This document shows, one piece after another, positions 1 to 5,089 of a stretch of 5,089 nucleotides of DNA. The DNA lies in the NCBI GenBank assembly GCA_012728465.1, contig JAAYFB010000117.1, positions 1 to 5,089 of the forward strand, written 5' to 3'. The notes under the pieces are model-generated. The model was not told where the DNA came from, made no database searches, and saw only the letters and a program-made list of their open reading frames with translations. Each line of letters opens with the position of its first letter. Within the stretch, counting starts at the first letter, position 1. Made by a program: the position numbers and the translations under genes. Source of the DNA: Proteiniphilum sp. (GTDB lineage Bacteria; Bacteroidota; Bacteroidia; Bacteroidales; Dysgonomonadaceae).

Positions 1-14
1 GTCATATTTAACAT

Positions 15-348
15 ATTTCAGGCTGAAAACTATCTTTGTGGTTCCCGAATTGTCAATTCCAAATGGAATATAGATTTTGTGTTAGACCATTTTTGCAATT
101 CCATTTGGAATTATTAAAATGCTTTAAACGATTTCTCTGATTCCAAATGGAATGTTGATTTTGTGTTAAGACATTTTGGCAATTCAAAATGATTGTGTTA
201 AATCGCGTACCACATTTATATGATTCCATTTGGAATCCTATCATTGTGGTTTGCGATTGGGGTGATTCTGTTTTGTTTTAGTGTGGCGTGGTTTGTTATT
301 TGACCAATTTCATCTATTTTGAGTGTAGTGTGGTTTGTGTTTAGTATG
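15..348. repeat. Degenerate 42-bp tandem repeat array, about eight units
   Basis: Eight consecutive units start at 15, 56, 98, 140, 182, 223, 265 and 307; all are 42 bp long except the first and fifth, which are 41 bp. Bases 1-14 of the best units (56, 98, 140, 223) form ATTCCA-NN-TGGAAT, with centre AA at 56 and 140 and TT at 98 and 223. Bases 22-29 carry a second box near TTGTGGTT, clear in the units at 15, 56, 140, 223, 265 and 307 and poor at 98 and 182. The units at 56 and 140 agree at 36 of 42 bases. The unit at 15 matches the one at 223 mainly in its second half (CTATC then TTGTGGTT). Bases 1-14 resemble the end of the unit at 182, so the array probably begins outside the window. Function is unknown; a protein-binding array, a minisatellite or a decayed repeat-coding sequence are all possible. 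Confidence 0.75.
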
Positions 349-366
349 TTACTATTTGTATTGTAC

Positions 367-405
367 AAAAAAAAGCGACAACCTAACTCGTAGGTCATCG
401 CTTTT
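367..405 (-). terminator. Intrinsic terminator of the grpE-dnaJ operon
   Basis: The inverted repeat AAAAGCGA (371-378) / TCGCTTTT (398-405) encloses a second one, ACCTA (381-385) / TAGGT (391-395), around a 5-nt loop. The CA/CA mismatch between the two stems on the plus strand becomes U-G/G-U wobble pairs in minus-strand RNA, giving a continuous 15-bp stem. An eight-base A tract at 367-374 supplies the U run on the minus strand. The hairpin starts about 30 nt after the dnaJ stop codon. Both the wobble pairs and the U tract indicate termination of minus-strand transcription. Confidence 0.85.
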
Positions 406-434
406 ACTATAATCACGGTTGTGCAAACGATTGA

Positions 435-1595
435 TTACACAAACATCTTTTTGAATTTACTAAACAGACTCTTCTTTACAGATTCTGAAGGAGTAAAGTT
501 TTCTGATTTCTCGAGCTCCTCAACTTTCTTCTTTTCTGACGAGCTTAGTTTTTCGGGAACATATACGTTTACGTTGATAAGCTCATCGCCCGTGCCAAAG
601 CCATTAATGGATGGTAGCCCTTTGTTTCTCAGTCTAAGCACCTTTCCTGGCTGTGTGCCTGGTTCAATCTTTACTTTGGCTTTTCCCTCAATTGTGGGCA
701 CTTCTACTGTACCACCCAATACGGCAGTGGGAAAGCTGATGAATAGATTGTATATGACATCATTTTGGTCTCGAATTAGATTTGGGTCTTCTTCCTCCTC
801 AACTAGAATAAGAAGGTCGCCATTTACTCCACCACGTCGTGCAGCATTACCTTTGCCTTGCATCGATAGTTGCATGCCTTCTTCTACACCCGCCGGTATT
901 CTGATGCTTATTATTTCATCTTCGTGCTGAAGTCCTTCGCCATTACAATGTGAGCACTTTTTGCGAATAGTTTTTCCCTCGCCATTACAAGTAGGACATG
1001 TTGTGGTGGTTTGCATTTGTCCCAAAATGGTGTTTGCTACTCTAGTAGTTGCTCCCGACCCATTACATGTAGAACAGGTCTCAAGCTCAGTTCCATTTTC
1101 TGCACCAGTGCCACTACAGTGACTACAACTTACATCTTTCTTTACTTTTATCTTCTTTTCTACTCCGTTTAGTATCTCCTGAAGATTTAGTTTTACTTTC
1201 ACTCTCAGATCCGATCCTCTATTGGCACGGCGTGAGCGACTTCCGCCACCACCAAATCCTCCAAATCCACCGAATCCTCCAAAGTGTCCACCAAATATAT
1301 CTCCAAATTGTGAGAATATATCGTCCATAGACATGCCACCTCCAAAGCCTCCGCCACCAGCTGCACCGCCCATGCCTGCATGACCAAACTGGTCGTAGCG
1401 TGCACGCTTGTTGTCGTCACTAAGAACTTCGTAAGCTTCTGCTGCCTCTTTAAACTTTTCCTCAGCTACTGGATTGTCAGGGTTTTTGTCAGGGTGATAT
1501 TTAATGGCCTTCTTTCTATATGCCTTTTTTATTTCATCAGCCGAGGCACTTTTGCCTACACCCAATACTTCGTAATAATCTCTCTTTTCTGCCAT
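435..1595 (-). CDS. dnaJ: Chaperone protein DnaJ (Hsp40, type I)
   Basis: The 386-residue product is a full-length type I J-protein, the cytoplasmic co-chaperone that delivers unfolded substrates to DnaK and stimulates its ATPase. The J domain spans about residues 5-70, with the catalytic HPD at 34-36. It is followed by a Gly/Phe-rich linker (about 71-118) containing [11 protein letters not shown] and a run of GGF triplets. The zinc domain has four CxxC-G-x-G modules with cysteines 157/160, 174/177, 200/203 and 214/217. The C-terminal substrate-binding domains run from about 225 to 350, and a lysine-rich tail ends in FKKMFV. The start codon lies one base after the grpE stop and has an AGGGG Shine-Dalgarno-like sequence inside the grpE end, which implies coupled translation. 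A terminator follows the gene. All key residues are present. Confidence 0.97.
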   Translation of the reverse strand: MAEKRDYYEVLGVGKSASADEIKKAYRKKAIKYHPDKNPDNPVAEEKFKEAAEAYEVLSDDNKRARYDQFGHAGMGGAAGGGGFGGGMSMDDIFSQFGDIFGGHFGGFGGFGGFGGGGSRSRRANRGSDLRVKVKLNLQEILNGVEKKIKVKKDVSCSHCSGTGAENGTELETCSTCNGSGATTRVANTILGQMQTTTTCPTCNGEGKTIRKKCSHCNGEGLQHEDEIISIRIPAGVEEGMQLSMQGKGNAARRGGVNGDLLILVEEEEDPNLIRDQNDVIYNLFISFPTAVLGGTVEVPTIEGKAKVKIEPGTQPGKVLRLRNKGLPSINGFGTGDELINVNVYVPEKLSSSEKKKVEELEKSENFTPSESVKKSLFSKFKKMFV

Positions 1596-1596
1596 C

Positions 1597-2157
1597 TTAT
1601 TCCCCTACAATTACTTTTGGATATCTTATTATTTTGTCGTGCATCATGTATCCTTTTTGGATGCAGTCAATTACAACTCCTTTTTGCGACTCATCTTGCA
1701 CAGGTACTGTGGTGACTGCCTCAAAGCGGTCGGAGTCGAATGGTTGGCCAATTGCTTCTATTTCCTTAATTCCTTGTTGTTGAAGAAACTCAGTAAACTT
1801 TGCATATATCAAATCCATCCCTTCCACTAGTGCATCTTTGTCTTCAGTAGTGTGAAGTGATTGCAACGCACGTTCAAAATCATCTGCAAATGGTAGCACA
1901 TTGATAATGATGCGTTCGCCACCTGTTTTTATTATCTCTGCCTTTTCTTTTATTGTTCGTTTGCGGAAGTTGTCAAATTCGGCATGGACACGCAGGTACT
2001 TATTGTTTAGCTCCTCATATTGTGCTTGTAGCTCCTCAAGAGGGTCTATCTCTGTTGGGCTATTGTCCTCAATATTTTCTTCAGTGTTTGAAGTATTCAA
2101 TTCATCCTCGTGCATATCGTCAGGATTAATAAAATTGTCTTTCTCTTTCATTGTCAT
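1597..2157 (-). CDS. grpE: Protein GrpE, nucleotide exchange factor of DnaK
   Basis: The 186-residue product is a GrpE homologue, which acts as a cytoplasmic dimer and releases ADP from DnaK. The acidic, poorly ordered N-terminus (about 1-35) leads into a long helical, coiled-coil segment (about 38-80) containing the family-typical [28 protein letters not shown] (86-98) matches the four-helix region. The C-terminal beta domain ends in [18 protein letters not shown], a good match to the GrpE signature. Residue F146 in DRFEAV stands where many GrpE proteins have histidine (HEA). Two ATGs, at 2157 and 2151, are two codons apart, and no ribosome-binding sequence decides between them. The gene is first in the operon with dnaJ; dnaK is not adjacent. 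Confidence 0.96.
   Translation of the reverse strand: MTMKEKDNFINPDDMHEDELNTSNTEENIEDNSPTEIDPLEELQAQYEELNNKYLRVHAEFDNFRKRTIKEKAEIIKTGGERIIINVLPFADDFERALQSLHTTEDKDALVEGMDLIYAKFTEFLQQQGIKEIEAIGQPFDSDRFEAVTTVPVQDESQKGVVIDCIQKGYMMHDKIIRYPKVIVGE
1602..1606 (-). promoter_or_regulatory. Shine-Dalgarno-like site for dnaJ
   Basis: On the minus strand AGGGG is followed by six bases and then the dnaJ ATG. It lies within the last codons of grpE and its position supports the ATG at 1595 as the dnaJ start. None of the other genes here shows a comparable site, so dnaJ may rely on coupling to grpE plus this internal site. Confidence 0.55.
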
Positions 2158-2186
2158 AATAAATTATGTGATTGCTTTCTAACGAG

Positions 2187-2194
2187 CAACTATA
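2187..2194 (-). promoter_or_regulatory. Possible -7 element of the grpE promoter
   Basis: Minus-strand TATAGTTG differs by one base from the Bacteroidota -7 consensus TAnnTTTG. It would place transcription start some 20 nt before the grpE ATG. The nearest TTTG-like -33 candidate (minus complement of CAAA at 2222-2225) is too far away for normal spacing, so the call is weak. No exact TAnnTTTG was found on the minus strand of this intergenic region. Confidence 0.25.
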
Positions 2195-2247
2195 CTTTTA
2201 ATTGTTATGTTATTTCCATTGCAAATAGTTTGCCAGTTTTTTAGTTT

Positions 2248-2405
2248 TGTCAGTTTTGTGTCAAAACAAAGGGCTATTACTATTATTGTTGTATTATTTT
2301 TGTTTTATTTAATTATTGTCAGTAATAATTAAATACGAAATTCCTTTTGACAGTCTAATGTCATGTATATATTGTCAACCTAAATCATCAAAAGTGCAAA
2401 TGTCA
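2248..2405. promoter_or_regulatory. Cluster of TGTCA motifs and inverted repeats upstream of grpE
   Basis: This covers most of the 308-bp gap between the HD gene and grpE (2158-2465), which holds no credible gene. TGTCA occurs on the plus strand at 2248, 2259, 2317, 2359, 2373 and 2401, and its complement TGACA at 2348, making an inverted pair TGACA-6 nt-TGTCA at 2348-2363. Just before it, AGTTTT recurs at 2235, 2243 and 2252. Short perfect inverted repeats GCAAA-TAG-TTTGC (2221-2233) and GTTTTG-TGT-CAAAAC (2253-2267) also occur. The region lies upstream of the chaperone operon, so operator sites for a regulator are plausible, but no known operator was recognised. Confidence 0.35.
2306..2335. 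repeat. Perfect 12-bp AT-rich inverted repeat
   Basis: The arms TATTTAATTATT (2306-2317) and AATAATTAAATA (2324-2335) are exact reverse complements around the 6-nt loop GTCAGT. Neither strand has a T tract directly after the stem and the stem has no G or C, so it is a poor intrinsic terminator. It sits about 130 nt beyond the HD gene stop and about 150 nt upstream of grpE. A protein-binding site or simple structural element is more likely. One TGTCA copy spans its loop. Confidence 0.7.
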
Positions 2406-2465
2406 AAAAGCTTGTTCCACGTTTTTGTAATCAATAATACTGTTATCTCATTTAATATGGAAATA

Positions 2466-3002
2466 TTACAAAAACATCTCGCACCATTCGTCAAATTTCG
2501 ACACTTGATGTGTGTCGTGCATCTTTAAGTTTTCCCTAATCTTTTTGATTGGCTTCTCCCTTCCCAATTTAGATTTAGAGAAGAACTTATCTGCAAAACA
2601 AATAATTTGTTCCTCTAGGCTTTTTGGTCGCATATCTCGTTGAGGTATTGGTAGCTTTTTATCAATAATATTTTGCAGACTTAGTCCCGTTCCTGTATGT
2701 CGCTCACATACCAATCCATGTTTTGGGTATCCCTCTCTGTTAAGGATATCTCTGCCAAGATAACCGTGACAAATATATGGCATGTCTCCAATGCATGCTA
2801 TGCGTGGTGCATCTGTCAGAAATATGCCAATATCGTGAAGCATAGCCGCCTCTTCGATAAATCTAACATCTATTGCTAGTTCGGGATGTTTTTGAGCAAT
2901 TTGTAGTGCCTTTTCAGTTACATCTGTGACATGTGACATATAAATATCATAAAGTCTTGTACCTTTAGTGTAATATCGTTCTATTATTTCGTTAACGTTC
3001 AT
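2466..3002 (-). CDS. HD-domain protein, probable metal-dependent phosphohydrolase
   Basis: The 178-residue soluble protein carries an HD superfamily fold. Candidate metal ligands in order are H24 (in YMSHVTDVTEKAL), H56-D57 (in AAMLHDIGI), H79 (in CHGYLGRDIL), H102 (in CERHTGTG) and D138 (in CFADKFF), the set expected for a two-metal HD/HDIG enzyme. No output or nucleotide-binding domain is attached and no signal peptide or membrane segment is seen, so it should be cytoplasmic. The substrate (nucleotide, phosphoester or other) cannot be read from sequence. The ATG at 3002 has no Shine-Dalgarno sequence, but exact -7 elements lie 70-90 nt upstream. It is transcribed toward grpE but separated from it by 308 bp, so it need not share that operon. 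Confidence 0.85.
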   Translation of the reverse strand: MNVNEIIERYYTKGTRLYDIYMSHVTDVTEKALQIAQKHPELAIDVRFIEEAAMLHDIGIFLTDAPRIACIGDMPYICHGYLGRDILNREGYPKHGLVCERHTGTGLSLQNIIDKKLPIPQRDMRPKSLEEQIICFADKFFSKSKLGREKPIKKIRENLKMHDTHQVSKFDEWCEMFL

Positions 3003-3074
3003 ATTTGGGGTCTATGATTATTTATTTCTAAATTCTCAACTCATAAATGTGTGAAGTTATTATATTATTTTGTG

Positions 3075-3092
3075 CAAATGTACACAAATATA
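3075..3092 (-). promoter_or_regulatory. Tandem -7 elements for the HD-domain gene
   Basis: On the minus strand TATATTTG (3092-3085) and TACATTTG (3082-3075) both match TAnnTTTG exactly and are offset by 10 bp, about one helical turn. Either would give a leader of roughly 65-75 nt for the HD gene. No clear TTG -33 element is visible at the usual distance from either, which lowers confidence. Confidence 0.45.
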
Positions 3093-3136
3093 GTCCTTAT
3101 TTTAAAGATGTGGTGCTTAGTTCTAAAAAAATATAT

Positions 3137-3144
3137 TAGCTTTG
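3137..3144 (+). promoter_or_regulatory. -7 element for the His-rich protein gene
   Basis: TAGCTTTG matches the Bacteroidota -7 consensus TAnnTTTG exactly. Transcription would begin around 3149-3152, only a few bases before the ATG at 3155, so the message would be leaderless or nearly so. No convincing TTTG -33 element is present (TTAG at 3117 is the closest). It faces away from the minus-strand elements at 3075-3092, making 3003-3154 a divergent promoter region. Confidence 0.45.
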
Positions 3145-3154
3145 TTGTCATATT

Positions 3155-3502
3155 ATGTGTAATAAGTGTAGAAATATATCAACATGGTTTCTTTTGGTTC
3201 TGTTTATAGGTTTTATAAGCGGGATTACTCTATTCACACATACACATATTATAAATAAAGAGCTTTATTATCACTCGCACCCATATGATAAGAGCGAAAG
3301 TAGTCAGCATACCCACACACAGGAACAGCTTCAGCTACTTGATTTATACTACAATACTATCTTAGAGCCCGATGTGGTACCCTCTTTTAGTTTTGTAGCT
3401 ATCTTTCAGCTTGAGTCAATTCTGAATGATAGAGTACCTGTCTTTTTCGAAAACACAAACCAGCCAAGTTATTTTAGACTTAGAGCACCACCTTCATTGT
3501 AG
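3155..3502 (+). CDS. Small membrane-anchored histidine-rich protein
   Basis: The 115-residue protein starts with MCNKC, then a hydrophobic segment at about 11-27 that serves as signal anchor or signal peptide. Directly after it come three His-x-His motifs: H29/H31, H40/H42 (HSHP) and H52/H54. A leucine-rich stretch (about 57-70), a second moderately hydrophobic stretch (about 78-90) and a C-terminal FRLRAPPSL follow. Most of the protein should therefore face the periplasm. From memory, small Bacteroidota proteins with an HSHP/HTH histidine pattern and a C-terminal LRAPP are found beside TonB-dependent receptors; this was not checked. The histidines suggest binding of a transition metal, but no function is established. 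ATG 3155 is the only ATG before the histidines, because an in-frame stop lies at 3137. The receptor gene follows after 182 bp and may be co-transcribed. Confidence 0.8.
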   Translation: MCNKCRNISTWFLLVLFIGFISGITLFTHTHIINKELYYHSHPYDKSESSQHTHTQEQLQLLDLYYNTILEPDVVPSFSFVAIFQLESILNDRVPVFFENTNQPSYFRLRAPPSL

Positions 3503-3535
3503 TACCCTTTTTTGTAATTACTTTAAATATAGCAT

Positions 3536-3554
3536 TTGAGGACTATTGTCTCAA
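3536..3554 (+). other. Weak imperfect stem-loop after the His-rich gene
   Basis: TTGA-G-GAC and GTC-TCAA pair with one bulged G around a TATT loop, about 35 nt after the stop codon. No T run follows, so it would terminate poorly; it may instead be a processing site or chance. The rest of the 182-bp gap has no recognised promoter on the plus strand. Confidence 0.2.
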
Positions 3555-3644
3555 GTAGTAAGACTATATTATTCCTATTGATATACAAATTCAATTATAT
3601 ATGGAGCCATACATTTTATGTGATGGTTTACCATATCTCATTAC

Positions 3645-3666
3645 CCGTGCGTTAAATTGCGTACGG
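3645..3666 (+). promoter_or_regulatory. GC-rich stem-loop in the receptor gene leader
   Basis: CCGTGCG (3645-3651) pairs with CGTACGG (3660-3666), with one G-U wobble, around the 8-nt loop TTAAATTG. It ends 18 nt before the receptor ATG and stands out in otherwise AT-rich DNA. The enclosed GTTAAATTGCGTAC (3651-3664) recurs with one mismatch at 197-210 in the 42-bp array. A role in translation or message stability is possible but unproven. Upstream, TATGG-AG-CCATA (3600-3611) is a further small inverted repeat. Confidence 0.35.
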
Positions 3667-3684
3667 AATAAAACTACAATTATA

Positions 3685-5089
3685 ATGAAAAGATATATAC
3701 TATTTATTTTCATGCTGCTATTGGTGAACTCAAACTTAAAAGCAGATGATGTTGATAAAAATAAAAGTGACGCACATATTTTTGGTCATGTTTTAGAAAA
3801 GTCCACAAAAGAGCATTTACCATACGTTACTATTAAGGTGAAAGGCACCACTATTGGTGTAACCACTGATGCCACTGGACATTATTTTTTGCGAAATCTA
3901 CCTGTTGGTAATCTAACTATTGAAGTTTCGATGATTGGCTTTAGAACAATCTCACAAGATATAACCATAAAAAAAGGTATGACCTATGAGTTAAACTTTG
4001 AACTTGATGAGGGTACGGTATCTCTTGACGAGGTTGTGGTGTCGGCAAATAGAAACAACACTACACGTCGTCAATCATCATCGCTAGTTAGCGTGATGGG
4101 AGTGCAAATGCTAGAAGCCACAAGCTCTAAAACACTTTCTGATGGGTTGAAGTTTCAGCCAGGACTTCGAGTTGAGAATAACTGCCAAAACTGTGGCACA
4201 ACTCAGCTTCGAATAAATGGCTTGGAAGGACCATATTCGCAAATAATGATTGACTCTCGTCCTGTCATTGGTGCACTTTCAGGTATTTACAGTCTTGAGC
4301 AAATACCTGCTAATATGATTGAGCGTATTGAGGTGATAAGGGGTGGTGGATCTGTTTTGTTGGGAGGTAATGCAATTGGTGGTGCTGTAAATATTGTTAC
4401 ACGCGAACCTATTCGAAACTCTGGAGAGTTTAGCCATACCATTACAGGGATAAATGGATCTAGCTCATTTGAGAACAATACTACCTTCAATGCTTCTATA
4501 GTAAATGATAGTTATAATGCAGGTGTCATGGTGTTTGGACAATATCGTGACAGGGATGCATATGATATAGATGGCGATGGTTTTAGTGAAATACCTGTTT
4601 TGAAGAACCGAGCTTTAGGCTTTCATTCATTTTTAAAAACTAGCAATTATTCAAAAATAACACTAGAGTATAAGAATATGCACGAGTTTCGTCGTGGAGG
4701 CGATAGCCTTAATCAACAGCCATATAGATCATTTATTGCTGAGCAGGCAGAGCACGGAATAAATAGTGGTTCGCTTAAGTTTGATCAGTTTACTCCGAAT
4801 CAGAAAAATAAGTTTAGCCTGTTTTTGGCATTGCATCACACAGATAGAAAATCTTATTATGGTGCTGGAAATCCATATGTGGATAGAGTGCCTGAACTGC
4901 ATGAGGATATGACTGCTGATGAAATAGAGAATATAAACACTATAAATGAGAACAATTTGATTAGAATCAATTCATTTGGGAAATCGGAAGAATTGAGTTA
5001 CCAAATAGGTGGACATTACACACATATGTTTGATAAACTTTGGTTTATGCCATCTGAGCTAACTTCAGGTATCGAATATTTCGGTAGCA
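3685..5089 (+). CDS. TonB-dependent outer-membrane receptor (5' part, runs off window)
   Basis: The reading frame is open from ATG 3685 to the window edge: 468 residues, no stop, so the C-terminal barrel is missing. Residues 1-20 form a signal peptide likely cleaved after LKA. Residues about 31-108 match the carboxypeptidase-like regulatory domain (GHVLEKSTKEHLPYVTIKVK, with GHYFLRNLPVG later). SLDEVVVSANR (113-123) is the TonB box region. The plug covers about 125-240, with LSDGLKFQPGLRVEN, an NCQNC motif (C167, C170), RINGLEGPYSQIMIDSRPV, and IERIEVIRGGGSVLLGGNAIGGAVNIVTR near its end. Beta-barrel strands begin at about 250. DIDGDGFSE (294-302) resembles a calcium-binding loop. The protein should import a scarce nutrient across the outer membrane using TonB energy. 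The substrate is not readable; the His-rich neighbour hints at a metal or metal complex. No Shine-Dalgarno sequence is seen; MKRYILF is the natural start. Confidence 0.93.
   Translation, partial: MKRYILFIFMLLLVNSNLKADDVDKNKSDAHIFGHVLEKSTKEHLPYVTIKVKGTTIGVTTDATGHYFLRNLPVGNLTIEVSMIGFRTISQDITIKKGMTYELNFELDEGTVSLDEVVVSANRNNTTRRQSSSLVSVMGVQMLEATSSKTLSDGLKFQPGLRVENNCQNCGTTQLRINGLEGPYSQIMIDSRPVIGALSGIYSLEQIPANMIERIEVIRGGGSVLLGGNAIGGAVNIVTREPIRNSGEFSHTITGINGSSSFENNTTFNASIVNDSYNAGVMVFGQYRDRDAYDIDGDGFSEIPVLKNRALGFHSFLKTSNYSKITLEYKNMHEFRRGGDSLNQQPYRSFIAEQAEHGINSGSLKFDQFTPNQKNKFSLFLALHHTDRKSYYGAGNPYVDRVPELHEDMTADEIENINTINENNLIRINSFGKSEELSYQIGGHYTHMFDKLWFMPSELTSGIEYFGS

Noticed and set aside
15..348. CRISPR array
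   Set aside because: The period is regular, but both parts of each 42-bp unit are conserved, so there are no unique spacers. The repeats are too degenerate and no cas genes are in the window.
53..416. Two short minus-strand reading frames across the array
   Set aside because: They are short, overlap in different frames, lack ribosome-binding sites, and their residue pattern simply follows the 42-bp DNA repeat. The second one also crosses the dnaJ terminator.
421..930. Plus-strand 169-codon open frame opposite dnaJ
   Set aside because: It lies entirely opposite strongly supported dnaJ sequence, is serine/proline-rich low-complexity translation, and resembles no family.
1231..1330. Tandem short repeats within dnaJ
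   Set aside because: They encode the Gly/Phe-rich linker normal for DnaJ, so they are explained by the protein sequence.
1380..2182. Plus-strand open frames opposite grpE and the start of dnaJ
   Set aside because: They are antisense shadows of two certain genes, with cysteine/leucine-rich translations and no domain signal.
2316..2528. Plus-strand 70-codon frame over the intergenic region and the end of the HD gene
   Set aside because: It starts at a TTG within the inverted repeat, overlaps the HD gene end antisense, and has no recognisable domain or start signals.
3512..3526. T-run at 3508-3514 with GTAATTAC as terminator of the His-rich gene
   Set aside because: The T run precedes the small palindrome instead of following a stable stem, so it does not form an intrinsic terminator.
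4287..4490. Minus-strand 67-codon frame inside the receptor gene
   Set aside because: It is opposite the conserved plug-domain coding sequence, which has clear family motifs in the plus-strand frame.

Overview
The window looks like chromosomal DNA from an AT-rich member of the Bacteroidota, probably Bacteroidales. Four things point there: a TonB-dependent receptor with an N-terminal carboxypeptidase-like regulatory domain followed by an LDEVVVSA TonB box, the gene pair grpE-dnaJ without dnaK beside it, start codons that mostly lack Shine-Dalgarno sequences, and matches to the Bacteroidota -7 element TAnnTTTG. No genus can be assigned from the sequence alone.

Layout. Positions 1-348 are non-coding and hold a degenerate tandem array: eight units of 41-42 bp (15-348), probably continuing off the left edge. 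Each unit has a box at bases 1-14, an ATTCCA/TGGAAT inverted repeat in the best copies, and a TTGTGGTT-like box at bases 22-29. A strand-specific intrinsic terminator (367-405) separates the array from dnaJ. The chaperone operon grpE-dnaJ lies on the minus strand (2157 to 435), the two genes one base apart. Next comes a 308-bp intergenic region (2158-2465) rich in the pentamer TGTCA and in inverted repeats, then an HD-domain phosphohydrolase-like gene (3002-2466, minus). A divergent promoter region (3003-3154) separates it from two plus-strand genes: a 115-residue membrane-anchored protein with three His-x-His motifs (3155-3502), and the first 468 residues of a TonB-dependent outer-membrane receptor (3685 to the right edge, no stop reached).

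How the genes work together. GrpE (nucleotide exchange factor) and DnaJ (J-domain co-chaperone) serve DnaK, encoded elsewhere. The His-rich protein and the receptor look like an envelope module for taking up a metal or metal complex; this is inferred from the His-x-His motifs, the receptor's plug-domain NCQNC motif and gene adjacency. The HD protein has a complete set of metal ligands, but its substrate cannot be read from sequence.

The least explained part is the 42-bp array. Its period equals four turns of B-DNA, its two conserved boxes are about two turns apart, and the four clear palindromic boxes carry their asymmetric centre in both orientations. The other items worth attention are the His-rich/receptor module and the TGTCA cluster upstream of grpE.
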